A stretch of 64,000 bases of DNA from Paenibacillus aurantius (GTDB lineage Bacteria; Bacillota; Bacilli; Paenibacillales; NBRC-103111), in contig NZ_CP130318.1 of NCBI RefSeq assembly GCF_032268605.1, forward strand, positions 3,752,001 through 3,816,000, given 5' to 3'. Below are positions 53,244-62,226 of the stretch, one piece after another (within the stretch, counting starts at the first letter, position 1; every line of letters begins with the position of its first letter). A program made the position numbers and the translations under genes. Below the pieces are notes generated by a model. That model had not been told where the DNA came from, made no database searches, and saw only the letters and a program-made list of their open reading frames with translations.

Positions 53244-54068
53244 TTACCTGTCGTAGCGGGCTCTCAGCGCGGGGATCATCGCCCTGATCTCTTCCTTAGG
53301 CAGCTCGCCGGGAACGACCTTCTTCATACCCGGCTGAGCGGACAGGAAGCGGCGGACTCCCGCGGCGAAGGCTTGTCCGCCGCCGCTTCCCGTCAGCTCC
53401 TGCAGGCTCGCCATGCTTTCGGGCTTCACGACGGGGTAGGCCCCGTCGGAAGCGCCTTCCGCCGCCGTCCGGTAGAACTCCCTCACCCGCTCCGCTCTTC
53501 TCTCTCCACTGCCTTCCGCCACGACAAACGCCTGGATGACATAGGCTTTCGTCTGCCGGCGCTGGGCAATGCCGCAAAATTTCCTCCCCCGGATACTCAA
53601 GTCATAATCCCCCGGGCAGTAGGCTCCGGCAATCTCTCCCGCCTCGACGGAAGCCCCCGACCCGAGCAGGCTGCCGCGGATCAGCTCCACCATCACGTCG
53701 AAATCCTGCCGAAAATCCATGGTCCGCTCCGGATTGGGCAGGATAATCGACAGGTTGACCACCCCTTCGTCCAGAGGCACCGCCGCCCCTCCCGAATTTC
53801 GGACCGCTACCTCGTAGCCTTCTTTCCGAAGGTCCTCCATCGCCTTCTCCGCCGATGGAAGCCGGCGGTCCCGCAGGCCGATCACCATAGCCCGCGGATG
53901 GGTCCACATATGGATAAGGGGCCGCCTCCCTTCTCCTACCCGCCTTGCCATGATCTCATCCACGGCAAAGGGATAGAGAATGTCCGGAAGGGACGGACCT
54001 TCCGTTCCATCCATGAATTCAAACTCCCGCGGCAAAAGTACGCTTCCCATCTTCCCCATCTTTCCCAT
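53244..54068 (-). CDS. lipL: Octanoyl-[GcvH]:protein N-octanoyltransferase (LipL type)
   Basis: Lipoyl-relay amidotransferase that moves octanoyl or lipoyl groups from GcvH to E2 subunits. The 274-residue product belongs to the biotin/lipoate ligase fold (VIGLRDRRLP, RNSGGAAVPLDEGVVNLS) and carries YCPGDYDLS with the expected catalytic Cys near residue 147, and RKFCGIAQRR where most members have an Ala. The CPG-YDLS context fits LipL rather than LipM. AAAGGAGAAGG precedes the first of three close ATG codons. Its place beside pdhABCD suggests it serves PdhC. Confidence 0.78.
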   Translation of the reverse strand: MGKMGKMGSVLLPREFEFMDGTEGPSLPDILYPFAVDEIMARRVGEGRRPLIHMWTHPRAMVIGLRDRRLPSAEKAMEDLRKEGYEVAVRNSGGAAVPLDEGVVNLSIILPNPERTMDFRQDFDVMVELIRGSLLGSGASVEAGEIAGAYCPGDYDLSIRGRKFCGIAQRRQTKAYVIQAFVVAEGSGERRAERVREFYRTAAEGASDGAYPVVKPESMASLQELTGSGGGQAFAAGVRRFLSAQPGMKKVVPGELPKEEIRAMIPALRARYDR

Positions 54069-54297
54069 CCTTCTCCTTTACAGCCGGTTTCCGGCATTCT
54101 TCTATTCTTACCACCGGACAAGGGAAGGAAACCATTTTTCCCCTTCCCCTTATGACCCGGACTCCCTTTCTTAAGGCCAATGAGAAAGCCGGTCCTTCGG
54201 GACCGGCCTTTCCATTATCACCATAACCCGACCGGCTGCCGCGGAGGCTTCGGAACAATCCTCTTCTTCGCCGGACAGGCCTGCGCCGGGTGCAGCA

Positions 54298-55629
54298 TTA
54301 GAAGCGCTGAACGCCTTCTTTTGTAATGACCGCATAAACAAGCGGCGGCTTCTCCACCGGAGCTTCGCTTACCGTATAGGCACGGCGGATCTTCTGCTCG
54401 GCAGCCGAAAGCTCTATTCCGTCTCCCGGGTTCGCATACAGGGTGACAAGCGTTTCTCCGGCCTTCACGGGATCGCCGATTCTTTTGTGCAGCACGAGTC
54501 CTACGCCCAAATCGATCACCGATTCCTTCGTGGCGCGTCCCGCTCCTAGCAGCATGGCGGCCAGCCCCAGCTCCTCCGCTTCAACGGAGGAAACATATCC
54601 GTCCGCTTCGGCCTTTACCTCCACGGTTTCGGCGGCGCCCGGCATCCTCGATGGATCATCCACCACGGAGGAATCACCGCCCTGGGCCTCGATCATTTCC
54701 TTAAATTTACGAAGGGCCGAGCCATCTTCTATCCGTGCTTTCAGACTTTCACGGGCTTCCTCCAGGTCGGAGGCTTTCCCACCAAGGACCAGCATATAGG
54801 AGCCGAGCACCAGGGACACTTCCTTCAAGCTCGCATGCCCTCTTCCGCCGAGCACCTCTATCGCCTCCTTGACTTCCAGCGCATTGCCGATGGACATGCC
54901 GAGCGGCTCGTTCATGCTGGTAATGACCGCAACCGTTTCCCTGCCCACCTCCGTCCCGATTCCCACCATTGCCTGGGCAAGCTGAATGGATTCCTCCAGC
55001 GTCTTCATGAACGCTCCCTTGCCGGTCTTTACATCGAGGACGATGGCGTCCGCTCCCGCCGCGATCTTCTTGCTCATGACCGAGGAGGCGATGAGCGGGA
55101 TCGAATTGACGGTGGCTGTCACGTCCCGGAGCCCGTACAGCTTCTTATCGGCCGGCGTGATGTTCCCGGACTGCCCGATGACCGCCGCTCCGACCCGGGT
55201 GACCTGGTCGAGGAATTCCTCTCTTGTCCGCTCCACCTGAAATCCCGGGATCGCTTCCAGCTTGTCAATCGTTCCTCCGGTATGCCCGAGTCCTCTTCCG
55301 GACATTTTGGCCACGGGAACCCCTGCCGAGGCCAGCAGAGGGGCCAGAATAAGGGTCGTCGTATCTCCCACGCCGCCGGTGCTGTGCTTGTCGACCTTGA
55401 TGCCGGGAATGGCGCTCAAGTCCATCTGGTCGCCCGAACGGGCCATCTCGAGCGTCAGATCGGCGGTCTCCCGGTCCGTCATGCCGCGAAAGAACACGGC
55501 CATCGCCCAGGCCGAAATTTGGTAGTCGGGAATTTGTCCCGAGGTATAGCCACGGATCAGGTGGGCGATTTCCTCCCGGGTTAACTCCCCGCCGTCCCGC
55601 TTTTTCTGAATGAGATCGACTGTGCGCAT
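54298..55629 (-). CDS. pdp: Pyrimidine-nucleoside phosphorylase
   Basis: Phosphorolyses uridine, thymidine and deoxyuridine to base plus (deoxy)ribose 1-phosphate. The 443-residue product has the phosphate-binding DKHSTGGVGDTTTL near residue 83, KMSGRGLGHTGGTIDKLE near residue 108 and DVKTGKGAFMK near residue 190. ATG at 55629 has GGGAGGGATTCAAAC upstream. Its sugar phosphates are the substrates of deoB, encoded upstream in the same direction, though a terminator separates the units. Confidence 0.95.
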   Translation of the reverse strand: MRTVDLIQKKRDGGELTREEIAHLIRGYTSGQIPDYQISAWAMAVFFRGMTDRETADLTLEMARSGDQMDLSAIPGIKVDKHSTGGVGDTTTLILAPLLASAGVPVAKMSGRGLGHTGGTIDKLEAIPGFQVERTREEFLDQVTRVGAAVIGQSGNITPADKKLYGLRDVTATVNSIPLIASSVMSKKIAAGADAIVLDVKTGKGAFMKTLEESIQLAQAMVGIGTEVGRETVAVITSMNEPLGMSIGNALEVKEAIEVLGGRGHASLKEVSLVLGSYMLVLGGKASDLEEARESLKARIEDGSALRKFKEMIEAQGGDSSVVDDPSRMPGAAETVEVKAEADGYVSSVEAEELGLAAMLLGAGRATKESVIDLGVGLVLHKRIGDPVKAGETLVTLYANPGDGIELSAAEQKIRRAYTVSEAPVEKPPLVYAVITKEGVQRF

Positions 55630-55695
55630 GTTTGAATCCCTCCCGTGTTCGTTAGGACTGCTCGCCTTGCCGGCCCTCTGGGCCAATCTACCGAC

Positions 55696-55724
55696 AGTAT
55701 AGTATTGACCAAAAAAAAGAGCAA
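55696..55724 (-). promoter_or_regulatory. Candidate promoter of pdp
   Basis: Minus strand TTGCTC (55719-55724), 17 bp, TATACT (55696-55701). The -35 lies within the 3' arm of the upstream terminator. Confidence 0.4.
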
Positions 55725-55749
55725 ATGACGCGGAACGCCATTCGCTCTT
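55711..55749 (-). terminator. Terminator after the cupredoxin gene
   Basis: Twelve-base stem AGAGCGAATGGC / GACATTTGCTCT-type (55737-55748 with 55718-55729, G-U pairs) followed by eight T residues on the minus strand. Confidence 0.85.
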
Positions 55750-55760
55750 CAGGCTGTGCC

Positions 55761-56144
55761 TTACTGCACAACCAATTTGGTTTTCATCCCGTCATGGCCG
55801 GGTCCGCAAGGAAGGACGCACTCGACGACATACGTGCCGGGCTTGTCAAAGGTCACTTCCGCGGTAGGGGCATCCTTCGTCAGATGAACGTTAAAGTCCT
55901 TGATTCCGACCTCGTGGATCCCTTCCTTGATGTTCATGCTTACCTTTACTTTTTCTCCTGCTTTTACGGTGTACTCGGGCTGGTCGAACTTAAAGTTGCT
56001 CACATTTAACGCCAGCTTAGGAACCCCCGATGTATCCGGAGCGTTTTCCCTGGCGTGTTGGGCTACTTCACCGAACAGTGTTCCCAGGCCCAGCACCCCT
56101 GCGCCCACAAACAGAACAAACATGATCCATTTATACATGGACAA
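55761..56144 (-). CDS. Membrane-anchored cupredoxin with CuA-type copper site
   Basis: A 127-residue protein with one N-terminal span (residues 5-25, WIMFVLFVGAGVLGLGTLFG) and an extracytoplasmic cupredoxin domain. Its C-terminus carries CVLPCGPGHDGM, matching the Cx3Cx3Hx2M spacing of the binuclear CuA centre of cytochrome oxidase subunit II, and GIHEVGI supplies the upstream His. It lacks the two-span hairpin of subunit II and no oxidase genes are adjacent. AAGGGGATCTGATTGTCC precedes the ATG. It may be an electron carrier or a copper donor to an oxidase; neither is shown here. Confidence 0.85.
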   Translation of the reverse strand: MSMYKWIMFVLFVGAGVLGLGTLFGEVAQHARENAPDTSGVPKLALNVSNFKFDQPEYTVKAGEKVKVSMNIKEGIHEVGIKDFNVHLTKDAPTAEVTFDKPGTYVVECVLPCGPGHDGMKTKLVVQ

Positions 56145-56433
56145 TCAGATCCCCTTTTCGTAGTAGTCACTTCACCCATTTTACAGGATTCGGCATGATT
56201 TGCCTAATAACTTTGCCGACTTAATAATGAACAAATTGTGACAAGTGGCAAGCCGTGCCAAGAGTCCTTCGGGAAAAGCCAACATCTTCTATCTTATCCA
56301 TTATGGTCGTTTCGGAAACGATTGGCAAGTTGCTAACCGGGCAACGTCTGGTCAAGCCAAACAACCCGCCGCTTGCTCCGGACAGGAAATCCGGCTGCAG
56401 CGCAGGCTGTTCGTGGTTAACGGCAAGACAGTC

Positions 56434-57294
56434 TCAATCGGCCAGCTCGCGGACAAAAGCCCGAACCAGCGACTGGAACATCGGCTTCGTGCGTTCGGCG
56501 GTGGCCATGACCTGCTCGTGCGTCAAAGGCTCAAGCTCGTCGCCGATCGCCATGTCCGTGATGCAGGAAATGCCGAGGACCTTAAGCCCCGCATGCCGGG
56601 CGGCAATGACCTCGCCCACGGTGGACATCCCGACAGCATCACCGCCAAGACGGGCCAGCATCGTCAGCTCCGAAGGCGTCATATAGGCGGGACCGCTGAT
56701 TCCGCAGTAGACGCCCTCCTGCAGGCGCAGGGGCGCTCCTTCCGCGCTGGTGATACCGGCGGCAAGCCGCTTCGCCAGCTCGCGGTACCCGCGGTCGTAA
56801 GCTTCCGACATGTCGGGGAACCGGACGCCGAGCTCCTTGAAGTTCGGCCCGATGAGCGGGTTCGCGCCCGTAAAGTTGATATGGTCCGAAATCAGCATGA
56901 GATCGCCCGCCTGAAAAGAGCGGTTCATGCCCCCGGCCGCATTCGTCATCACCACGCTGGTAACCCCAAGCATACGCATGACGTAGACCGGGAAAACCAC
57001 CTTCTGCATCGGGTACCCTTCATAGAAATGAAACCGGCCCTGCATGACGATCACTGGCTTGCCTTCCAGTGTTCCGGCGACGAACCGGCCGGCATGTCCT
57101 TCTACCGTCGAAACCGGAAAATGAGGAATCTCGCCGAAGGGAACATAACCCGGCCCCTCCACCTTCTCCGCCAAATCGCCGAGGCCGGAGCCCAGGACCA
57201 GGCCGATGGACGGCTTCACCCCTCCAAGCTTCGTGCGGACATAATCCGCCGCTTCCGTAATGTGCTGCAAGTAAGACTGGTTCTCTGCCGTCAT
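56434..57294 (-). CDS. punA2: Purine nucleoside phosphorylase paralogue with altered base-recognition residues
   Basis: Trimeric-type PNP that cleaves purine nucleosides with phosphate. The 286-residue product keeps the phosphate and ribose motifs (LGSGLGDLA, GHAGRFVAG, MQGRFHFYEG, TNAAGGMN, GMSTVGEVIAARHAGL) but differs at the base contacts: the family FET/YET Glu is Met (AYMTP) and the Asn of ITN is Asp (ISCITDMA). AGGAGGAAACGCC precedes ATG 57294, which overlaps the stop of the first PNP by four bases. An adenosine- or 6-aminopurine-accepting activity is possible. B. subtilis has a single punA here. Confidence 0.9.
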   Translation of the reverse strand: MTAENQSYLQHITEAADYVRTKLGGVKPSIGLVLGSGLGDLAEKVEGPGYVPFGEIPHFPVSTVEGHAGRFVAGTLEGKPVIVMQGRFHFYEGYPMQKVVFPVYVMRMLGVTSVVMTNAAGGMNRSFQAGDLMLISDHINFTGANPLIGPNFKELGVRFPDMSEAYDRGYRELAKRLAAGITSAEGAPLRLQEGVYCGISGPAYMTPSELTMLARLGGDAVGMSTVGEVIAARHAGLKVLGISCITDMAIGDELEPLTHEQVMATAERTKPMFQSLVRAFVRELAD

Positions 57295-58133
57295 GGCGTT
57301 TCCTCCTGAAGTTGTGGAATAAGGGCCATCACCAAATCCAAAAACGTCTGCTTCGCCTGCTCCGCCGCCTCCATGACCTCCTCATGCGACAGCGGGCCTT
57401 CTCCAATGCCGGATGCGGCATTCGTGATGCACGAGAAGCCGATGACTTCGAGCCCGGCATGGCGGGCCGCCAGCACCTCGGGAACCGTGGACATGCCGAC
57501 GGCATCCGCTCCAAGGCGGCGCATCATGCGGATTTCGGCCGGGGTCTCGTAATTCGGGCCCGTCACGGCCAGGTATACCCCTTCGCGGAGCTGCAGTCCC
57601 TGATTCTTCGCAGCCGCCTTGGCCACTTGCCGCAGCCTGGCGCTGTAAGCCTCCGACATATCCGGGAACCTGACTCCGAGCTCCGCCGGATTCGGGCCGA
57701 TCAGCGGGCTGCGGAACATAAAATTGATATGGTCGCGGAGGAGCATGATATCCCCGACGCGGTACTCCTCGTTAACCCCTCCTGCCGCGTTCGTGACGAC
57801 CAGGGTACGGATACCCAGGCTTTGCATAACGCGAACCGGGAAGCTGACCGTTTCCTCGGCGTGTCCTTCATACAAGTGGAACCGGCCCTTCATCATCACA
57901 ACGGGCGTTCCCGCCACGCGGCCGAAAACGAGCTCCCCGGCGTGTCCTTCTACCGTCGGAACGGGAAAATGCGGGATCTCTCCGTAAGGAATCGAAACCG
58001 CCCCCTCCAGCAAATCCGCCAGCACGCCGAGCCCGGACCCCAGAATCAATCCGACAGCCGGTGCTTCTCCCATTCGTTTCGTCAGGAAGTCCGACGCTTC
58101 CCGGATCTTGTCCAATCCACTCACTGCCGCCAA
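57291..58133 (-). CDS. punA: Purine nucleoside phosphorylase (inosine/guanosine type)
   Basis: Phosphorolyses inosine and guanosine and their deoxy forms to base and (deoxy)ribose 1-phosphate. The 280-residue product has LGSGLGVLA, GHAGELVFG, MKGRFHLYEG, TNAAGGVN and the canonical base site GPNYETPAE plus SCITNAASG. The start is TTG at 58133 with GGGGAG upstream, or possibly GTG nine bases further in. It follows deoB by 25 bases and is translationally coupled to the second PNP. Confidence 0.93.
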   Translation of the reverse strand: MAAVSGLDKIREASDFLTKRMGEAPAVGLILGSGLGVLADLLEGAVSIPYGEIPHFPVPTVEGHAGELVFGRVAGTPVVMMKGRFHLYEGHAEETVSFPVRVMQSLGIRTLVVTNAAGGVNEEYRVGDIMLLRDHINFMFRSPLIGPNPAELGVRFPDMSEAYSARLRQVAKAAAKNQGLQLREGVYLAVTGPNYETPAEIRMMRRLGADAVGMSTVPEVLAARHAGLEVIGFSCITNAASGIGEGPLSHEEVMEAAEQAKQTFLDLVMALIPQLQEETP

Positions 58134-58158
58134 TCCCTTTCTCCCCTTCCCTGCTGCC

Positions 58159-59343
58159 TTACTTCAATTCGTTCAAAAAGCTCTTCCCGTTCACCGGCAT
58201 TCCCACTCCGAAATTATCGGCGATCGTAGCTCCGAGATCGGAGAAGGTGGCCCGGACGCCCAAGCTCGCCGTCTCCTTTAAGGACGGACTCCAAACGAGC
58301 AGCGGCACATACTCCCGGGTATGATCGGTTCCGCTGTGAACCGGATCGTTGCCGTGATCTGCCGTCAGGATGAGCAGATCCTCTTCCCCAAGCTTGGCTT
58401 GGATTTCCGGGAGCCTCTTGTCAAAGTCCATCAAGGCCTGCCCGTAGCCCTCGGGATCCCGGCGGTGCCCGTACAGCGAGTCAAAATCAACGAGGTTGGT
58501 GAACAGAAGGCCGTGGAAATCGCTGCTAAGAGCTTCGATGGTCTGTGTCACCCCATCGTCGTTGCTCTTCGTATGCCGCGCTTCCGTCACTCCTTCTCCG
58601 GAGTAGATGTCGTTGATTTTGCCCACCGCGATACAGGCCAGTCCGGCTTCCTGGATCCGGTTCATGACCGTCGGCTCGGGGGGCTTGACCGCATAATCGT
58701 GCCGGTTGGACGTTCTGGTGAAAGCCCCCGGCTTGCCTATGTACGGACGCGCGATGACGCGGCCAACCGCGAACTCTTCCTTGAGCGTCAGCCGGCGAGC
58801 GATCTCGCAAGCCCGGTACAGCTCCTCAAGAGGGATAACCTCTTCATGGGCCGCCAGCTGGAAGACGCTGTCCGCCGACGTATAGACGATCCAAGCCCCC
58901 GTCTTCATCTGCTCTTCCCCAAGCTCGTCAAGAATTTCGGTTCCTGACGCCGGCTTGTTGCCGATCACCCGGCGTCCCGTCTCTTTCTCGAACTCGCGGA
59001 TCAAGGCTTCGGGAAATCCGTCCGGATACGTGTTGAACGGAATGGTGACTTTTAGTCCCATAATTTCCCAGTGTCCGGTCATCGTATCCTTCCCGACGGA
59101 AACCTCCGTCATTTTACCATAATAAGCTTCCGGTTTCCCGGCCGGCTCGATTCCCTTTAAGGGGGAAATGTTTCCCAAGCCGAGCTTGGCCAAGTTCGGA
59201 AGAGCAAAACCGGTTACCCGTTCCGCAATATGGCCAAGCGTATCCGCCCCGGTATCCCCGAACCGGGCGGCATCCGGCTGTTCCCCGATTCCTACGCTGT
59301 CCAGCACAATCAAGCACACCCTGCGAAAGGTCTTGTTTGTCAT
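58159..59343 (-). CDS. deoB: Phosphopentomutase
   Basis: Interconverts (deoxy)ribose 1-phosphate and 5-phosphate, linking nucleoside breakdown to central metabolism. The 394-residue product is an alkaline-phosphatase-superfamily enzyme with VLDSVGIGE (metal Asp) near residue 12, [10 protein letters not shown] with the phosphorylated Thr near residue 85, and TADHGNDP and HTREYVP near the C-terminus. ATG at 59343 has AAGGAGGCGGACAAG upstream. It heads the unit deoB-punA-punA2. Called drm in B. subtilis. Confidence 0.96.
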   Translation of the reverse strand: MTNKTFRRVCLIVLDSVGIGEQPDAARFGDTGADTLGHIAERVTGFALPNLAKLGLGNISPLKGIEPAGKPEAYYGKMTEVSVGKDTMTGHWEIMGLKVTIPFNTYPDGFPEALIREFEKETGRRVIGNKPASGTEILDELGEEQMKTGAWIVYTSADSVFQLAAHEEVIPLEELYRACEIARRLTLKEEFAVGRVIARPYIGKPGAFTRTSNRHDYAVKPPEPTVMNRIQEAGLACIAVGKINDIYSGEGVTEARHTKSNDDGVTQTIEALSSDFHGLLFTNLVDFDSLYGHRRDPEGYGQALMDFDKRLPEIQAKLGEEDLLILTADHGNDPVHSGTDHTREYVPLLVWSPSLKETASLGVRATFSDLGATIADNFGVGMPVNGKSFLNELK

Positions 59344-59437
59344 CTTGTCCGCCTCCTTATGATCATGCCTTTCCAAAGTTTATCCAGCTTTCGTCTTCCG
59401 AATCCTCTGCCCGGTTAAAGCGGTTCTCAACAAACGA

Positions 59438-59462
59438 AAAGCCCCCAGGAGGAGCTTTCCAT
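59438..59462 (-). terminator. Possible terminator after xerD
   Basis: Minus strand GAAAGCTCC-loop-GGGGCTTTTC hairpin between xerD and deoB; the stem uses G-U pairs and the T-run is short. Confidence 0.45.
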
Positions 59463-59525
59463 TCAAGTGAATATACGGATAGGCCCGTTTTGTTTGTCTT
59501 ACCCCATTCGGCTCTCCGTCAAACG

Positions 59526-60458
59526 TCAGACACGGCTGCTTCCCTGTCCCTGCTCGGATAGCTGCATTTTGGCCCGGGGATGGGTCCGGTCGTACACTTC
59601 CTTCATTCTCGATTTCGTCACGTGCGTGTAGATCTGGGTCGTGGAAATATCGGCATGCCCCAGCATTTCCTGGACGGCCCGGAGATCGGCCCCGTTGTCG
59701 AGCAGATGGGTGGCGAAGGAATGCCGGAGTGTATGCGGCGTAATATCTTTCACGATCTGCGCTTCCCGCGCATACTTCTTGATGATTTTCCAGAAGCCCT
59801 GCCGGGTTAACCGCGTTCCGAGATGATTGATGAATAGGGCTTCTTCTTCCTTAGCCTGCTTGAGCAGCTTCGGACGCATGGCTTGGATATACTGATCCAG
59901 CCAATGGGCTGCAATCCGGCCGAGTGGAATGATCCGTTCCTTCGAACCTTTGCCGATGCACCGGACAAAACCCATGCCGAGATTCACGTTGCCCACATCA
60001 AGCGAGATGAGCTCCGTCACCCGGATGCCGGTGGCATAGAGGATTTCCAGCATTGCCTTGTCGCGAAGTCCGGAAGGAGTGGTGGTTTCCGGCGCGTCCA
60101 GCAAGGTCTCGACCTCGGCGATGGACAGCACCTTGGGCAGGCGCTTGTCCAGCTTCGGAGTCTCCATATGGAGGGAAGGATCACTGTCCAGCAGGCGTTC
60201 GCGGATCAGAAACTGGTAGAAGGACCGGATGGACACCATGCTTCGGGAAACGGTCGAAGAGGCGCGTCCCAGCTTTTTTAGCTGCAGCAAATAATTTTGA
60301 ATATGTATTTTACGGGAATCGGCCGGCTTGACAATGCCGCTCTTCTCCAAAAATTCGATATACTGCGTCAGGTCCCTCTCATAAGACTCCAGCGTATTCT
60401 GCGCAAGGCCCCTTTCCACCGAAAGGTAATGAATAAAGGTCTGCAGTTCGTTTTTCAT
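59526..60458 (-). CDS. xerD: Tyrosine recombinase XerD
   Basis: Resolves chromosome dimers at dif with XerC/CodV. The 310-residue product has the N-terminal SAM-like domain and catalytic residues Arg in [35 protein letters not shown] with the nucleophilic Tyr. ATG at 60458 has AGGGGCGTCAGCT upstream. It is about twelve residues longer than usual at the C-terminus. Position between yqzK and deoB, next to fur, is the conserved Bacillus location, so it is the housekeeping enzyme rather than a phage integrase. Confidence 0.94.
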   Translation of the reverse strand: MKNELQTFIHYLSVERGLAQNTLESYERDLTQYIEFLEKSGIVKPADSRKIHIQNYLLQLKKLGRASSTVSRSMVSIRSFYQFLIRERLLDSDPSLHMETPKLDKRLPKVLSIAEVETLLDAPETTTPSGLRDKAMLEILYATGIRVTELISLDVGNVNLGMGFVRCIGKGSKERIIPLGRIAAHWLDQYIQAMRPKLLKQAKEEEALFINHLGTRLTRQGFWKIIKKYAREAQIVKDITPHTLRHSFATHLLDNGADLRAVQEMLGHADISTTQIYTHVTKSRMKEVYDRTHPRAKMQLSEQGQGSSRV

Positions 60459-60521
60459 AGCTGACGCCCCTGTCTGTATAAGTTCCTCTATCACTTCCAC
60501 ACGGGGCCCCGGATTTCCTGC

Positions 60522-60755
60522 TTACTGCCCGTACCAATAGAAGCGCTTCAGCCTTTCCCCCATCGTCAGCTGCTCCTCCCGGACCGCTTCATCGCGGAAG
60601 ACTTTAACGGCCCTGCCGGTCGGCTCCCGGTAACGGTCCACGGGCTTGATCCACGGCTGGGCTAAGGCGAGAAGCTGATACAGGCAGACCGTAAGGGCGA
60701 CAAACAGCAGGATGAGCTTGAAGCGCTGAGCGATTTTGCGGACGGATACGATCAT
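60522..60755 (-). CDS. yqzK: DUF4227 family small membrane protein YqzK
   Basis: A 77-residue protein with one N-terminal span (FKLILLFVALTVCLYQLLAL) and a charged tail ending RFYWYGQ. ATG at 60755 has GGGGAGGAG eight bases upstream; a GTG nine bases earlier touches that site. In Bacillus yqzK lies between fur and xerD; here the divergent subtilase gene is inserted between it and fur. Function unknown. Confidence 0.82.
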   Translation of the reverse strand: MIVSVRKIAQRFKLILLFVALTVCLYQLLALAQPWIKPVDRYREPTGRAVKVFRDEAVREEQLTMGERLKRFYWYGQ

Positions 60756-60912
60756 TAGCGGCACTCCTCCCCGATGGTTCCTTACTAGCTACCATATGAA
60801 GGACGGGCAGCCGGTAGACCCCTTACCGGTCGATAACAATTGGGCCGTTGACGGCATCCGGCCGGCTCCCTCCGCACATACAATACACCATAACGCCTAC
60901 GGAGGGATTCTT

Positions 60913-62049
60913 CTGAAATCATTAAGCAAGCTCCTCGGCCGCGCCGTCGCTCCCCGTTCCAAGAGCAAGCCCGTACGCCGGCTCGTTGTCCTGCAAAATG
61001 CTTCCGCTTACCACCAATGCCTGAAGGAACTAAAAAAGCAGGGGATTCGTCCGATCAAAAAAATCCGCTCCCTGCACGCCATCCTCTGCCGGGTGCACCC
61101 GGAAGCCGATATCGCCACTCTTAAAAAGCATCCGCTCGTCAAACGGATCGACCATGACCGCCGCATCCGGCTTCACCGCCGAAGAATCTCGTCTCCGCTC
61201 CTTGCGGCCGCCGCCTGTGCCGTCTCCGGCCGGCAGACGGTACCGTGGGGAATCAGCCGGATTCAGGCGCCTTCCCTTTGGGGCCGTACGACCGGACGCT
61301 CCGTCCGGGTAGCGGTCCTGGATACGGGCATCGCCCCCCATCCCGATCTGAAGGTGGCGGGAAGCTTTAACACGATCGGAAGCGGGCCCGTGGTTGACGA
61401 CAACGGGCACGGCACCCACGTGGCCGGCACGATTGGAGCCCTTAACAACTCGATCGGAGTGGTCGGAGCGGCTCCCCGGGTTAAGCTGTATGCGGTAAAA
61501 GCTTTCGACCGCAACGGCAGCGCCTATATGTCCGACATCATAGAGGGCATCGACTGGTGCATCCGGAACAACATTCAGGTCATCAACATGAGCTTCGGGG
61601 ATCCGACCTACAGCGAATCCCTGCGCGACATCATCCGCCAGGCCTACAAGAAAGGCATCATCATGGTCGCCTCTGCGGGCAATGACGGCCCAAGAAACCA
61701 GGACCTGAATTATCCCGCCCGGTTCCCGGAAACGATCGCTGTCGCCGCCTCCGACAGCCGGGGAAGAATCGCTTCCTTCTCGAGCCGGGGAGCCGGAGTG
61801 GACATTGCCGCTCCGGGAGCGGAAATCTGCTCCACCTACCCGGGCGGCACGTATGCCAAGCTGGACGGAACGTCCATGGCGGCTCCTCACGTATCGGGAA
61901 CGGCCGCTCTCCTGCTCCGGCTTCACCCCGGGATGACGCCCAAGGGCTTCCGGAGCCGTATCCGGCGGTCCGCTCTTAAGCTGAAAGGCTATTCCGCCCG
62001 TTCCCAGGGAAGCGGCCTCCTGCAAGCGAAGAAGGCGGCTCAGGGGTAA
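60913..62049 (+). CDS. S8 family serine protease (subtilase) without signal peptide
   Basis: A 378-residue subtilisin-like protease. Residues up to about 95 form an inhibitor_I9-like propeptide rich in Lys and Arg, followed by the catalytic domain with Asp in VAVLDTGIAPH, His in NGHGTHVAGT, oxyanion Asn in VASAGNDG and Ser in GTSMAAPH, so the triad is complete. No signal peptide is seen. No ATG, GTG or TTG with a ribosome site exists; GGAGGG stands eight bases before CTG at 60913, the proposed start. An in-frame ATG at 60736 would lie across the divergent yqzK start. It may act on cytoplasmic or spore proteins. Confidence 0.8.
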   Translation: MKSLSKLLGRAVAPRSKSKPVRRLVVLQNASAYHQCLKELKKQGIRPIKKIRSLHAILCRVHPEADIATLKKHPLVKRIDHDRRIRLHRRRISSPLLAAAACAVSGRQTVPWGISRIQAPSLWGRTTGRSVRVAVLDTGIAPHPDLKVAGSFNTIGSGPVVDDNGHGTHVAGTIGALNNSIGVVGAAPRVKLYAVKAFDRNGSAYMSDIIEGIDWCIRNNIQVINMSFGDPTYSESLRDIIRQAYKKGIIMVASAGNDGPRNQDLNYPARFPETIAVAASDSRGRIASFSSRGAGVDIAAPGAEICSTYPGGTYAKLDGTSMAAPHVSGTAALLLRLHPGMTPKGFRSRIRRSALKLKGYSARSQGSGLLQAKKAAQG

Positions 62050-62180
62050 AGGGAGGAACCGGATCGAGCCGCTTGCCGCGACCTTCCTAACCTGGATCCC
62101 CTTGCCGGCCGGCGGGCCTGCCCGGATCGTCCCCTGGCTCCCGAACGGCTTCACTGCCGCCCGGCTCTTTCCCCCTTCAA

Positions 62181-62226
62181 CCAAAAAGCACCCTCCTGTC
62201 CGGCTGCTGCCGGATTAGAGGGTGCT
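62181..62226 (-). terminator. Terminator overlapping the end of fur
   Basis: Stem AGCACCCTC / GAGGGTGCT (62187-62195, 62218-62226) with an inner CCGGC/GCCGG hairpin and five T residues on the minus strand; its 5' arm includes the fur stop codon. Confidence 0.85.

Noticed and set aside
59526-60458. Tyrosine recombinase as a sign of an integrated element
   Set aside because: Synteny with yqzK, fur and deoB and sequence motifs identify the housekeeping XerD; no attachment-site duplication or phage genes were seen.
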